This document shows, piece after piece, positions 1 to 11,153 of a DNA stretch of 64,000 nucleotides. Made by a program: the position numbers and the translations under genes. Position 1 is the first letter of the stretch, and each line of letters starts with the position of its first letter. The stretch comes from Siphonodentalium dalli (taxonomy: Eukaryota > Mollusca > Scaphopoda > Gadilida > Siphonodentaliidae), in contig CP136063.1 in the NCBI GenBank assembly GCA_032622095.1, positions 75,679,980 to 75,743,979 on the forward strand, written 5' to 3'. The notes under the pieces were generated by a model. The model searched no databases. It worked only from the letters and a program-made list of their open reading frames with translations, and was not told where the DNA came from.

Positions 1-764
1 GCTAATAATATGATCTTGTGGGCGTTACCATTTCTGATTATGGTTTTCTTGTTATCATTGTGCCGCTCAGCCAATGACAAATCAGGTGTTTATCTTCTTA
101 CTCTTGGTTATAAAAGACTGATATCTGAAGAGGGGACTTTTATAAAAGCACCAGACTTGTTGTCATACCCTCTCATTTGTCACATTTCATCTCTCATATC
201 ACTATTATTTGCAAATTCTTATCTATACTATAGCTTGTAAGATGCATATATAGTAGGAATAGCCATGATTTACAGTAAATAAGAGATAATGTGACATGAC
301 ACATATCGTGTTAGAATTCATACACTGCATAACTTTCAATGTTGGGTGATGTTATTTAAAGTCATTAATTATATATGAGGGACTTCAATTTGAGTTATCA
401 TGTCGCGATTGCATGGCGACTTTTTATCGTTGATAAATGAAGTTAATTTCATCCAACCCGATTCATCGCGTGCATGCCTAGACAACATGAAAACAGATAT
501 CAATGGATATTTTGACCAGAAAAACAACTCTGGTCTGTCCGAATATGGTATGTAATGAAGTGCTGGCTGAAAACTCCGCCATCCAAATTTGAATACACGA
601 TCTGGCTTATCTGTGCCACAACACATACAAACTACGTGGATATTTAGTGAAGTGTTTTGTGGCAATTAACAAAATGCACATCAAAAGCCACGCAATTTCC
701 AAATGGTCAACAAAACGAATATGTGACTGCGTGAACACCTCGCCGACTCGACGCAGTGCACATA
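1..764. other. No recognisable gene
   Basis: I see only short chance open frames without conserved motifs, splice context or repeats I can group. The stretch is AT-rich. Confidence 0.5.
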
Positions 765-1162
765 TTAAGGGGGAGGTCAAGATTTAGTGAACAATTTTGA
801 ATGGGGATTTCCGTGAAAATCTCCGGAGCAAAAGTTACAGAGTTGCATATACATCTGAGTGTGACTTGATGTGGTATTGGAAACAACAGGCGGTCCGCTT
901 GGTAAATTATAAAAATGTTCAATAAGTATCTATTTTTTCTGGAATTATTTCACCTACATTTGAAAAATAAATATAAATTCAAAAATAAATACACCAACTT
1001 TATAATGGAACAACTCCGAACAAGTTCCAAGTGGATCCGCCAGATAAATACCTGTTGTTTTCAAGACGAAATCAAGTCTCAATCAGAAGTATGTGCAACT
1101 TTTGCTCCGCATATATGCATGGAAATCCCCATTCAAAATTGGTCACTTGACCGCCCCCTTAA
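765..1162. mobile_element. TTAA-flanked inverted-repeat element (MITE, family T5)
   Basis: The two halves are inverted copies. The left arm (about 765-905) runs TTAAGGGGGAGGTCAAG and then through a block containing GAATGGGGATTTCC and GGAGCAAAAGTT. The right arm (about 1010-1162) is its diverged reverse complement, ending CTTGACCGCCCCCTTAA. The arms are about 145 bp and the spacer about 100 bp. TTAA at both outer edges fits the target duplication of piggyBac or Kolobok transposons. No transposase is encoded. A similar start (TTAAAGGGGG) occurs near 32000. Confidence 0.7.
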
Positions 1163-2013
1163 TGAATTTTGTTTTCGCAGAATCGGGATTTTGTTTTGTT
1201 TTAATGTATGAGCACGGCCGAATCCCGATGAGTTTGAACCGCGGTGACACCGCATTGTACGTCGTGACTTGTGACCGACAATCAACGAACGCTCATCGAT
1301 CGCTCTTATCGCGAGAAGAGCAAGCTCTCATTCCTTATATCGACTTATGTGCGTTTTATGGTAGGATGTTAAGATATGATGATCGTATACCCAATATAAT
1401 GTGTGCAAGTTATTATTGTATCGGGGAGCCTCTCCAACAGTAACTTTATTGACTGTAAGCATACTGTGTGATATCGCGACGCGGTGCAAAAAAAGAAGAA
1501 GAACAGGCGTGGGCATTCGCGATGAAATGTCGACAGGACTTTGAGAGTGAACATTCCGTGGAATTGTTAATGTTATAGGTGCAACAAACATATTTCTTAG
1601 TTCTTGTGTTAGATTATGGATGTTATTTGACGATATATCTTGGTGAATTTTCATCTATCTTTTTGGAGTGTTCTGTAAATCTTGAAACATATATATCAAA
1701 TTTTACATTTCTTCTTTATGAGAAGATCGAAATCAGCTTTCACGCTAACATCTTAGTATACCACATCCGCGTAGAAGTTTGGATGACCTTTTTCCGCGTG
1801 AAAAGTGTCATGTAACCCGGGGAAATTAATGTATGATATACACACATGGACAAAATTATACATATAGGCAATATAATGAATTTGTGAAATAATATAAGTG
1901 GCGGATGATTATGGATTAAATATACTAAGACACTCTTTAAAGACCAAAAATAGCCGATGCATGACATTGTGCATTTGTTGTTCGAAACTACTTTTTGAAT
2001 ACAGGATTTAGTG
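1163..2013. other. No gene seen; upstream flank of candidate exon
   Basis: Between the MITE and the candidate promoter there is no convincing coding sequence. A CG-richer patch lies at about 1210-1330. A short purine run (about 1489-1504) gives nothing recognisable. Confidence 0.4.
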
Positions 2014-2021
2014 TGACGTCA
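2014..2021 (+). promoter_or_regulatory. CRE palindrome TGACGTCA in putative core promoter
   Basis: A perfect cAMP-response element TGACGTCA lies 43 bp upstream of the candidate ATG, followed by a GC-rich patch (GACCGGGGCGCCGAC). The ATG sits in AACAATGGCGGC, which also fits the YY1 initiator motif. CRE plus YY1 near the start without a TATA box is common in animal housekeeping promoters. The motifs are seen directly; promoter activity is inferred. Confidence 0.5.
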
Positions 2022-2063
2022 TTTTCTTGAAAAGAGACCGGGGCGCCGACATTCGAAGGAACA

Positions 2064-2156
2064 ATGGCGGCTTCTGGTCGAGCCGTGAGATCAAACTCAA
2101 AGACGACGGGGATGAATGCTGACACACCGGATGTGTTAAATATGATCAGAGAAAAG
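2064..2156 (+). CDS. Candidate first coding exon of an unidentified gene
   Basis: The exon encodes 31 codons beginning MAASGRAVRSNSKTTG and ending DTPDVLNMIREK. It stops exactly before a good splice donor, AAAAG|GTAGGTGTT, giving a phase-0 intron. The ATG is in a strong initiation context (AACAATGGCGG) and there is a CRE just upstream. The Ala/Ser/Arg start followed by a more structured end is typical of a cytosolic protein's first exon. I do not recognise the family. No partner exon could be identified downstream, so the intron would have to be very long or the rest lies outside the window. It could also be a chance combination. RNA-seq reads crossing 2156/2157 would settle it. Confidence 0.45.
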
Positions 2157-2292
2157 GTAGGTGTTTACTAATGTAATATTACACAGGTGGGCTAAAGGGT
2201 CTCCATTGATTTCAACATATATTGTTTGAACATATATCACTTAAAAGTGTTTTAAAAGATAAATGTTTCTTGTGTTCTAAAAATAAATGGAG

Positions 2293-2441
2293 GATCTACA
2301 ATGAGTCCCCTGTTTATAGCGGAATTTACAAAACGAGTACAGTAAATTAGGTCTGGACTGAGCCTTTGGCGAGGGATCAGACCTATTTTACTGGACGAGT
2401 GTTGTAATTTTCGCTATAAACTGGGGACGAGTTGTAGAATC
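2293..2441. repeat. Palindromic repeat inside the putative first intron
   Basis: Left arm ATCTACAATGAGTCCCC and the following 55 bases are an imperfect reverse complement of 2375-2441, which ends GGGGACGAGTTGTAGAAT. The centre holds GGTCTGGACTGAGCC. It is probably a small fold-back element. Confidence 0.6.
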
Positions 2442-2841
2442 TAGTTATTACATGATCCAAAACACCGACAAAACATACTTAAATCAACAAATGGGACGCG
2501 AAACTAACATCGGCTTCTATAAGACATGCGATGACGTTTCACGTAACTACTCGTTGTTTGCCCGCGTAAAGAAATAGTCCCAGATAAATAAAGACTCTTT
2601 GACGTATTTAATGGTGTATATTTAATGACATAACTTTTCAAACTCTTCATTCATTATAGTTTGTTGGACAAATATTGGAAGCCATCCTATTTTGAGACGT
2701 ATAGTGTACGGAATGTAAACAGGCGACAAACCGGAAGTCAAAGGTCACCTGGTACTATTTCCTGTTATTAAATGAACGTTTAATATCACAATTTGTAGAA
2801 TGGGTTTATTTATGTAATAAATATGTAAATATAATATCCTA
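2442..2841. other. Intron-like sequence, nothing recognised
   Basis: AT-rich with no open frame or repeat that I can group. Confidence 0.4.
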
Positions 2842-3135
2842 TCTGATGTGCCCGACTTCGTTCGGGCTATTTAGTGATTTCTTTGTGATCGCCTCCGTCT
2901 GGGCAGATTATACAGCGTCTGGACTTGACAACGTTGAACAATACTGAGCGAACAACGCTGAAAAGTATTAGGAGAAAGTAAAAAAAAGCTGTTGTTCGAT
3001 CGGTCCAGAAACATGCCTATATGAGCGAGGTCAAGGTCAAGGACACGGTCGCACGTGAAATTGGTCCCGCCCATATTGTTCCCGGGATCAAAGTATACCA
3101 AATTTTAGTCGGATCGGTTGAGCAATATTTTGTTG
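2842..3135 (+). repeat. Dispersed repeat O1 (first copy)
   Basis: It starts GATGTGCCCGACTTCGTTCG and continues through CTATTTAGTGATTTC, a GGTCAAGGTCAAGGACACG block and CCCGCCCATATTGTTCCCG. The same order of blocks recurs at 18940-19197, 19192-19485 and 19497-19690, and inverted at 37752-38122. This copy lacks the CATA-rich tail. The layout resembles non-autonomous elements with a microsatellite tail; the class is uncertain. Confidence 0.65.
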
Positions 3136-3224
3136 TAATTAATCGATTCTGATAACAACAGAAGAAATGTTATTGTTGTTGGAATCTGATGATATATGGG
3201 GACCGTCTGATCGGATTGAGTACA

Positions 3225-3440
3225 TTTAATAATGTATCTCATAGTATACACAGGTGATGGTCCAAGCACGATATTGCATGTTTTACGGGAATTTGTTGAG
3301 CCGATTTTTATATTCATCGCATACAATCATGGAATTTCTCCTGGGTAATCAATTCGACGTTTATTGCGATATCGACTCGCAGAAATCATGCAATCTCGAC
3401 CTGGGACCACCACATACGGTGAAATAGATTATTAAGGAAC
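3225..3440. repeat. Dispersed repeat V, two inverted copies
   Basis: A block with TTAATAATGTATCTCA, a GGTCC core, CATATTGCATG-like bases and GAGCCGATTT is mirrored by the reverse complement at 3340-3440. Single related copies lie at 20392-20545 and 32250-32405. Coding is not apparent. Confidence 0.5.
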
Positions 3441-3602
3441 AAGTGTAAAGAAAGAAATATATTCCCTGCCTTGTTTGTTCAATTTTATAATATTCCTCGT
3501 CAGTGCAGAACATTAAAATGTATACGGTTGGATTCTGAAAAAAGAACACACCAATATATATCTTCAAGTAAATGATTCTAAAGCACCGCGAGAACTGTAT
3601 TT

Positions 3603-3886
3603 TACGGAAGCGTATTCGGGACATGGTAGAAAAAAAATAAAGTCAAAATTTTGACTTTTTATCTCAAATTGTTGACTTTATAAACTCAAAATTTTGACTT
3701 TTTATCTCGAAATTTTACTTTCAAACTCAAAATTTTGACTTTTTATCTCGAAATTTCGACTTTCTAAGTCAAAATTTTGACTTTTTATCTCGAAATTTTG
3801 ACTTTGTAAACTCAATATTTTGACTTTGTAAGTCAAAATTTTGACTTTATTTTTTTCTTCTACCATGTCCCGAATACGCTTCCGTA
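3603..3886. mobile_element. TIR element with GTATTT duplication and AAAATTTTGACTT array
   Basis: Near-perfect terminal inverted repeats of about 50 bp (TACGGAAGCGTATTCGGGAC and on through CATGGTAGAAAAAAAATAAAG) bound the element. Flanks are GTATTT at 3597-3602 and GTATTT at 3887-3892, a clean duplication. The interior (3642-3850) is a degenerate tandem array of a self-complementary AAGTCAAAATTTTGACTT motif separated by TTTATCTCG. There is no coding capacity. It is a MITE-like element whose whole body can fold. Confidence 0.85.
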
Positions 3887-3892
3887 GTATTT

Positions 3893-4221
3893 GCATGTAA
3901 TTTCTCTATATAGTCTGTCAGACACAGATAGGCAGAAGTCAAAGCTGTACACTAAACCCAAATGCCAAATATATTGTATATATAAGATTTCTTTATAATC
4001 CACGCATATCTATCATGTGATGTCAAGTATTGTGCAGTCAATTGATATTCGAATTATGGCAGACTCACAAAGCGACGCATTCAACGTGATATTTATGCAA
4101 AAGATCAGACGTATCTAAATTCAAAGAGTATAGATCTATCGGGATTAGCCAGATCCTGTCTTCGTTTGATATCACGAATCGTTGTTTTGTATCGAGCAGG
4201 GACATGGCGCAGGGACATGGT
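3893..4221. other. Unassigned spacer
   Basis: No gene or repeat is recognised. Confidence 0.4.
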
Positions 4222-4324
4222 GACATGGGGTGTACATCCCCCAACTTTGTTCGATATTTTCAACAGTTGGAAATTTCATGGCTGACTTGACATTAAATGC
4301 ATACAATTTCAGAACGAAAGTATG

Positions 4325-5287
4325 TTAAATGCCCACTTAATTTTCGAGTCACCGATTATTTTTTTTTACAGTGCCTTGAAATACGGTTTTAATAACAATC
4401 TATGGCATAAAATATGATTAAAATACTAAAATTCGTCTGTGGTGTCTCAGAAGGTGCCCATAGAGTAATAAAAAATAGCTGAAATCATAAAATTATTTCC
4501 CCTGTTATGGCTCCCAGAATGCAACAGAATAGTTCAAACTATAGTTTAGTTTCAATGGAATGGGAATAACTCTATATCTAAATATATCAAGTTATTCCCC
4601 TTCCATTGAAAATAACAGACTTTGTGCAGAAACTTCAGCACAGAACAGACGTCGGTTTCTCAACAAAAACATGTTCACAGTTTATTACATCGAATATATT
4701 GAAAATACAAAGTTTTGGAACTTCCTCTTTCAAATGGTATATAATATGGCATATATGATCTGGGGGTTCGAATATTAAAGGTACGGGAGGCCTTGGTGGT
4801 GGGTATGCTGTGAAAATATTTCCACCGGTCAAAAACCGCAACAAACAGAAAGAATATTAAAATGTAGACAGACTTTGTCCGTATACAAATAAGAAATATC
4901 GCATAAACAGTATGTTATTGTCATATGTTTGACAATTTCTATGTAAACAGAAGCATAAAAAGTTACTTTCCTGGTGTTTGTTTATATTATGATGGTAAAC
5001 ATAAAGAGCGTTCTTTGTTGCTGAATTCCTGATATGGAACTAATAAAGAGCGTTTATATCATTTGTGTGTGATTAGCCAGTGACACTGTGCTGTCTTCTG
5101 TAACACAATCAGGCTATTGCTTAGGTAGAATATAGTAGGTCTTTGTGATAGCATGCTGTTTACACGATGGTCATGGTATATATGAACGAAACTATATGCG
5201 TTTTAATTTTTTCTGTTAACGGTGATTGGAATAAATATGAATATTTTCGACAACTAAGGCCTCCCGTGCCTTTAAGTGGGCCTTTAA
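4325..5287 (+). mobile_element. TTAA element family T2, copy 1 (contains nested T1 copy)
   Basis: Bounded by TTAA at 4325-4328 and 5284-5287. The inner ends are GCCCACTTAATTTTCGAGTC on the left and the inverse of TTCGAATATTAAGTGGGCC on the right. The body carries AATAACAATCTATGGCATAA, CTCAGAAGGTGCCCATAGAG and CAGACGTCGGTTTCTCAAC blocks, all found inverted in 48171-49142. It is interrupted at 4775-5275. No transposase is seen; AG/CT-like ends plus TTAA suggest Kolobok rather than piggyBac. Confidence 0.75.
4775..5275 (+). mobile_element. TTAA element family T1, copy 1
   Basis: About 500 bp with TIRs AGGTACGGGAGGCC / GGCCTCCCGTGCCT between TTAA duplications. Internal marks are GAAAATATTTCCACC near the left end, two ATAAAGAGCGTT boxes separated by about 50 bp, and GAATATTTTCGACAACTAAG at the right. 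Six copies occur in this window (4775, 13675, 28357, 29282, 44013, 48289). All are non-coding, so they need a transposase supplied elsewhere. Confidence 0.9.
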
Positions 5288-5360
5288 CATTCTTCCGATA
5301 GTTGATTATCCATGAAATCTCCAACTGTTGAAACTATGGTGTACAGCACCTGGTGTCTGG

Positions 5361-5787
5361 ACCTTCCTCAGGGATATATATAATAATACCCACAAAATAA
5401 TAATAATAGAATATTTCGGAGGCTCTTATCCAAAGATCTAACAATTAAATTAAATATAACATTCTATTTTAAAACACTTGAAAACTTACATTTTTTTTTA
5501 AACTTTCATTTACAAAAGATGGATGAAAAAAAATAGGGTCGGAGAGAAACATGTTTTAGGGGAGGGCACCCTGAAAAACAACGTCTAAAACTGAAAGTAA
5601 TGGTAATTGTAATGCAAAAATAGTAAATAATTGTAATAGTAATGCATTACTTTACATAGTAATGGGCCCATCCCGTTGATTTTCCCACTATATAGTATCA
5701 GGGTGGAAATTACCTCTGCTTTTATCACTATAAGATCCCTGCAAATGAATAATAAATCATTCCAATGTAGAATTTTATAACTGGATG
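5361..5787. other. No gene seen
   Basis: AT-rich with ATA runs and poly-T. Nothing is recognised. Confidence 0.4.
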
Positions 5788-5969
5788 GAGAGAGACATAG
5801 AGAATACCTACAGTTTTTGTTGAATGCCTGAAACAACTCACTCGTGTCTGGAAAGAAATGTCGAATTTTCACTCGCGGCTTGCAGCCGTTCGTGAAAATT
5901 CAATATCTCTCTCAAGGCACTCGTGAGATATTTAGGTATTCAACTGTAGGCATTCTCTATGTCTCTCTC
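5788..5969. repeat. Large palindrome (fold-back repeat T)
   Basis: AGAGACATAGAGAATACCTACAG at the left is repeated inverted at the right (CTGTAGGCATTCTCTATGTCTCT). The core is GAATTTTCACTCGCGGCT-TGC-AGCCGTTCGTGAAAATTC. Half copies occur at about 6219-6300 and 6810-6898. A related palindrome with core TTTCCACTCGTGGCT lies at 10999-11153. Confidence 0.75.
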
Positions 5970-6351
5970 GCTCATGACATAATTTTCCGTATCCACTCAA
6001 AAATACTAGACAACCTCTGTGTATTTTAGGGCATTATAATTCCGGTTGACAATTTCTTGATTTATAAATACTTCGTATACCATAAAAAGATTCACCATCA
6101 GCGTGTTCATCTGCAATGAATTAAGTGATACAGGCTCTCTTTATTGTTGACATATCGGGTTAAGACACACAAGTAACGCTATTTATAATTACATGTGGAA
6201 ATAAGCCGGTGTAAAACATAGAGCATACCTACAATGTTTGTTTGATACCTAAATATCTCAATAGTGTCTATGGAGAAATATCGAATTTTCACGAGCGGCT
6301 ACAAAAAGTAAAAATGCCGCATAACTTAGCAACTTTGAGATTTAATAATGT

Positions 6352-6790
6352 GCCGTTCCTGGCCAATTGTACGCTTTGTTCGCAACATTGGTGTCTAAAT
6401 GGTGCAATATTAATAAAGGGAAGATGCTAACCTTTCGAATGATGTATATGTATTTTTACATAGCGTAAAACGCGAGAAATGTGAGCTTATATCTCTGTTC
6501 CTGATTCCCGGTACTCGGATTTTTTCGTTTTTAGCTAATTTCTTATTCAACGCTCGCCGTTCCTGGCCATGTGTACGCTTTGTTCGCAATATTAGTGTCT
6601 AAATGTTGCACTATTAATGAAGGGGCTATGCTAACCTTTCGAATGATGTATAATATGTATCGTTACATAGAGCAAAACGCGAGAAATGTGAGCTTATATC
6701 TCTGTTCCTCGTTCCTGTTACTCGAAATAGTCATTCTGTTACTCGGAACTCGTTCCTGTTCCTCGTCCCGTTCCTGTTACTCGAAATAGT
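6352..6790 (+). repeat. Direct duplication, about 204-bp period (repeat S)
   Basis: GCCGTTCCTGGCCA...CGCTTTGTTCGCAA...AAAACGCGAGAAATGTGAGC...CTCTGTTCCT occurs at 6352 and again at 6556. The second copy ends in GTTCCTGTTACTCG repeats. A third fragment lies at 18700-18835. Not coding. Confidence 0.7.
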
Positions 6791-6898
6791 CAATCCCTAT
6801 AATAACAAGAATACCTTCGGTTTTTTGTTTGAATACCTGAAACATCTCATTCGTGCATGTTTGGAATGAAATAACGAATTTTCACTCGCGCGGCTACT

Positions 6899-7560
6899 TC
6901 CTACAAATCATAAGTGTATAATTAGCTAGATAAATCAACAAGACTTGTTCAAAGAAATTAAACACGGAATCTAAACTGACAAGTCTCAGTCGAAATATAA
7001 AAACTCCCATGTCACGGCTGGGTCACAACTGCATGGTGCGTGATAAGTTGCGGCTAGCCAATCAAAAACGCCGACACCCCTGACGACACTTGCGTGATCA
7101 ATCGGTAATTGGATGTTGATAAGCTACAGTGAAATAACGACATCGTATTTCACTTTGGCTTCTGAGGGATCAATACGATTTACGTTTCGATAATTTCCCC
7201 CTATTTTATGGGCAAGCATATAATGAAAAATAACCTTCGCTTTGTTTATACTCTGACGAGTCTTGTGTACTAACTACTAAGGAGTAAACCAACAACATAC
7301 AAAAATGGTCAACTGACCGAATAAAACAATGTATGGTGGCAACAACAACAACAACAACAACAACAACAACTGTGAGGGATTAGGTGCAGAACGATCGGAG
7401 ATGTGACCAGAGCACAGATGAAATTAGTAATAGAAACCTTTTGGCATCGATGAGGAAGTTCTTTATATGGTAATAGGAAATCCGACTAGCTGACTGATAA
7501 TTACAATAATGAAAGTGCCAATGACACTGTATATCAACTTGGGGAGTTAATAAGTTTATG
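6899..7560. other. Unassigned; contains a (CAA)n run
   Basis: A perfect AAC trinucleotide run of ten units lies at 7341-7370. The rest shows no gene or classed repeat. Confidence 0.5.
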
Positions 7561-7599
7561 CTGAGCCGTCACGAGAATGATAAAGAAGGAAAGGCAAAA

Positions 7600-8540
7600 C
7601 GATTCAGTAAAGGGATTGCATTTGTCCGATAAATCTGGGCTGCAGTGTGTGCCGATGGATTCAAATGTGAAATCCAAGATGGCTGCCGGCGGCCATATGT
7701 TTTAATGAATTTCAGAAAAAAATGGACAGCTCCCACTTCCAGGTCACCCCAAAGAACCATGTGAAGTTTGGATGATGGGTGAGGGTTGTGGCACGTAGTG
7801 TGTGCCGAAGGATTTAGTCACGAACAGTAAAATCCAAGATGGCCGCTGGCGACCAATTTTTGTTTTTAAATTTCGGGAAAAATCGATTGCTCCCATCTAG
7901 AGGTTACCCTGAAGTTCCTCATGAAGTTGGCGATGATCGGATGAGGGTTGTGGTCTGTAGGTTGTGCCAAAGGATTTAGCCATGCAAAGAGTAAAATACA
8001 AAATGGCTGTCGGCATCCATGTTTTTCATCAAAAAATCATTAAAATTCGATAGCTCCCATATAGAGGTGATCCTTATCATGCCTGTAATTTTTCAAAACA
8101 TTTCTTCGATATATGCGGGCTGCAAGGTGTTCCGATGGATTCAAATTTGAAATCCAAGATGGCTGCTGGCGGCCATGCTTTTACGAATTTCAGATATAAT
8201 TTCATGGCGATGGCCCCTATTTAAAGGTCATCCCGAAGACCCATATGAAGTTTGGTGGCGATCAGATGAGGAATATTGTCTGTAGTGTGTGCCAAAGGAT
8301 TTAGTCATGCAAATAGTAATATCAAAGATGGCTGCCGGCTGCCACACTTTTAATCAAAAATAGTTCAAATTCAATAGCCCCCACCTATATGTGGTCATAT
8401 ACACGCCTGTACATTTTCAAAAGATTTGTCCAATAAATGCGGGCTGTAGGGTGTGCTGATGGATTTAAATTTGAAATCCAATATGGCTGCGGGCGGCCAT
8501 GTTTTAACGAACGTCGGAAAAGATGGCTCCCACACTGAGA
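7600..8540 (+). repeat. Tandem array P of about 160-bp units with CCAAGATGGC cores
   Basis: Six degenerate units have AAGATGGCTGC-like cores at about 7676, 7836, 8001, 8156, 8326 and 8480. The units alternate between two versions upstream of the core (GGGCTGCAGTGTGTGCCGATGG and GTAGTGTGTGCCGAAGGATT). Related units lie at 38875-39400 and 40005-40115. There is no reading frame. Confidence 0.75.
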
Positions 8541-9000
8541 AAGGTTGGGTGATACATCCAAACCCGATTAATACATGTTGGTGGTTTCTTCTCTGATCAC
8601 GGTAAATTCCACCGTAATGGCCGCTTTTGAGAATTTAGACCAATTTCACGGATGATTCCTCCGTAATATCTCTTGGATGTTTCTGGCAGTGTATGTAGCA
8701 TAAAAATTCCAACAATGTATTCCTTCTCTGTGACTCGACTGAACTTTTCTGCCATTTTTATTTCTAAAACCAGGACGTCATCGCTATATTTAAATGTGCT
8801 TGGCTCGATCGCTGAAAGTCGAATTTAACAAAGACGAATTCATCGTGAAAGTCACGGTGCAAGTTAGTAAAACAAAAATTATCAAACTTTATCCTAATAG
8901 AAAATAACCGCACTATATGCCTGTGTAATTTGATATCACGCAATTAGGGTGGATACACACATGCATGTAATGTCTGTATGTAAAATACATGTATTTTACA
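8541..9000. other. Unassigned; ends in a shared repeat fragment
   Basis: About 8942-8985 (GGTGGATACACACATGCATG) reappears inverted at 10258-10285. No gene is seen. Confidence 0.4.
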
Positions 9001-10690
9001 TGGCCACACCAATAATTGACAAAATTAATCACCTGCGCGCGAGAGATCAATTTCACCAGTGAGTAGTTATAAGCCATTATCAAACAAACTGCCATCAAGA
9101 AATTTCAGGCCAGTCATAAACATGTCTTCTTTCATGGATGCCGAAATGAGTATTCTTATCTGATATATGTTGCTGTTTTTCACGAGTTATAATTCATTTC
9201 GAAAAGTGGATTAGTGCCGGTCGATTTCTTGGAAACAGGGTCATCCAAAACAAAAATAAAATATGCAGAATTATTTTATAGGATGATACCGGCTTGTTGA
9301 GATTTCTCTGATAATTTGAGTGCGAGCTCACGTGATAACATTAATTCAATTGGGATTGCAAATATTCATTATAGCGCCAAAAAATAATGCAGGTACAGCG
9401 TTGAAATTAAAAATAGTGACCCCCCCATTTATATATATGTTTCTCAAGCCAAAGGTTGAACAAGCTCCTAACTGTCACAAGCTTGAATTATAACATTTTC
9501 GAACATAATCCATGATTGGGGGAGGGGCTGGTTCTCGAAAGCTTCCAATAACTAAGGGAGTTAATTGAATGTATCAGCCGGGATTATCTGGGCAATAATT
9601 ACAATATATTGTTTTACTTATATATTCCATAGTTGTAAATTTTGCGTATACATGTATAACTGTATAACACAAGAGAGGAAATGTGACGTAGTTGGGAACT
9701 CGTAGCTAGGCAACCATTTCGCCGAATGAAGACAAACAGCAACACCATGCATTCAAATTTAAAGCTGTATAATATGTTCATAATTATATGAATATCATAA
9801 ATTGCTGCATATTAGATTAATCACTCATAGAAAACAGACACGACAGACATGACTACGATATTTATAAAGCAGGGTGTCAGGACTCAGGGTACTGCATGCA
9901 CACCCCCGTCGAGGAAATATGCAATGGTGAATTCGGTAGCTTCTGGGATAACCAGTATTGCTCCCCGTGCATGTTGGGGTCATAGCCCCCTGCGTTGGGG
10001 AAGAGGCCATCACTGGTATTAACATCAATAGAAGACTGACAATGATTTAAACAGAACGTCGACCATTTGAGTTGTCGCGCGAATAATTATTTTAAGCGGC
10101 CTGACGACTTTGTCCCAGTCAACGGCTCTTCAGCGGTTCATAGTTTAACTCACTGTGGTCAAAAACAGTCGCAATGATTGGGTTGTCAGCGGACACATAT
10201 TACACGGTGTGTATATATGATCCATGTAACACGCCAAATACACGATATTTACAGAGATTACATGCATGTGTGTATCCACCCTTACGTGCATAGTATTCAC
10301 AGGCATGTATATTATACAACGCTGGAAACGAATCATATTCACACACATTTCCGAACAAATTCGTTGATGCAGCGCTGACAAAAATGTGTTTTGTTTCTTA
10401 TATTTTCGGTAAACTTGAGATATCATTTCAAATTGTTCAATCAGTGACCGCGTAAAACTTGCACCTCTAACTATATATATGATCAAAATACCAATTATTT
10501 TAGTCCCAGTGTGGACCATGGGAAGAACGTCTAGAGATGTTATCACTCACTCGTGTATGGTACTACATAAGTTTGATGATTAAAACGAAAAGAAAGCAAT
10601 GCATAATTTAAAAAAAATATATATATCGTTTCATATTATAAAGATAACGCAATTTATTATATACTTGCCCATGAATTATAAGGTTTTAGC
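9001..10690. other. No gene recognised
   Basis: Short frames exist on both strands but none shows a conserved motif or exon structure. Confidence 0.4.
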
Positions 10691-10715
10691 AGTGAGATAT
10701 AAGTGATATCCCACT

Positions 10716-10737
10716 AGTGAGATATCGATATCTCACT
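10716..10737. repeat. 22-bp perfect palindrome
   Basis: The half-site is AGTGAGATATC and the other half is its exact reverse complement. A weaker copy precedes it at 10691-10711. Confidence 0.6.
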
Positions 10738-10809
10738 GGTATTATTGCGGCGTATGGATCATCATGTGTGTAATCAGGTTATACTTCATAGTGAATGATT
10801 TCCTGCACA

Positions 10810-11153
10810 CATCATGTACTGACATTCATTGGGGGCCATCGGCAAGTAACGAAAGTATATAATAAATACACAATCTATACTTTTTGAGTGTTTTAAATAT
10901 GGGACTATTTTTTGGGCGTAGTGTGTCAGTTTTAAATTTCTGATGTATTGACATTCGTTGTGGGTCATAGGCAAGTAACTAAAGTATATAATAAACAGAA
11001 TATCCACATTTTTTCAGTGGATATGGTTTAAATCTCATTCATGATGACAAAACATTTGAATTTCCACTCGTGGCTAAAGCCACTCGTGGAAATTCAATGT
11101 TTTGTCATCACTTATGAGATATAACCCATAACCACTGAAAAAGTGTGGATATC
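10810..11153. repeat. Direct repeat followed by palindrome
   Basis: GACATTCATTGGGGGCCATC...AAGTAACGAAAGTATATAATAAA (10812) repeats at 10940. From 10999 to 11153 ATATCCACA-TTTTTTCAGTGG is mirrored by CCACTGAAAAAGTGTGGATAT, with core TTTCCACTCGTGGCT-AA-AGCCACTCGTGGAAA. Confidence 0.7.

Larger units (their letters stand above)
4222..5360. mobile_element. Outer inverted repeat of a three-layer nest
   Basis: Left TTTCAACAGTTGGAAATTTC (about 4257) with an outer GTGTACA is matched by the reverse complement of GAAATCTCCAACTGTTGAAA (about 5315) with an outer TGTACA. The arms are about 80 bp and imperfect. Everything between consists of the elements listed next. I infer an older inverted-repeat element that received the C1 insertion at a TTAA. 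Confidence 0.5.

Noticed and set aside
3603-3886. Rho-independent terminator or regulatory hairpin
   Set aside because: The GTATTT duplication and long TIRs identify a mobile element.
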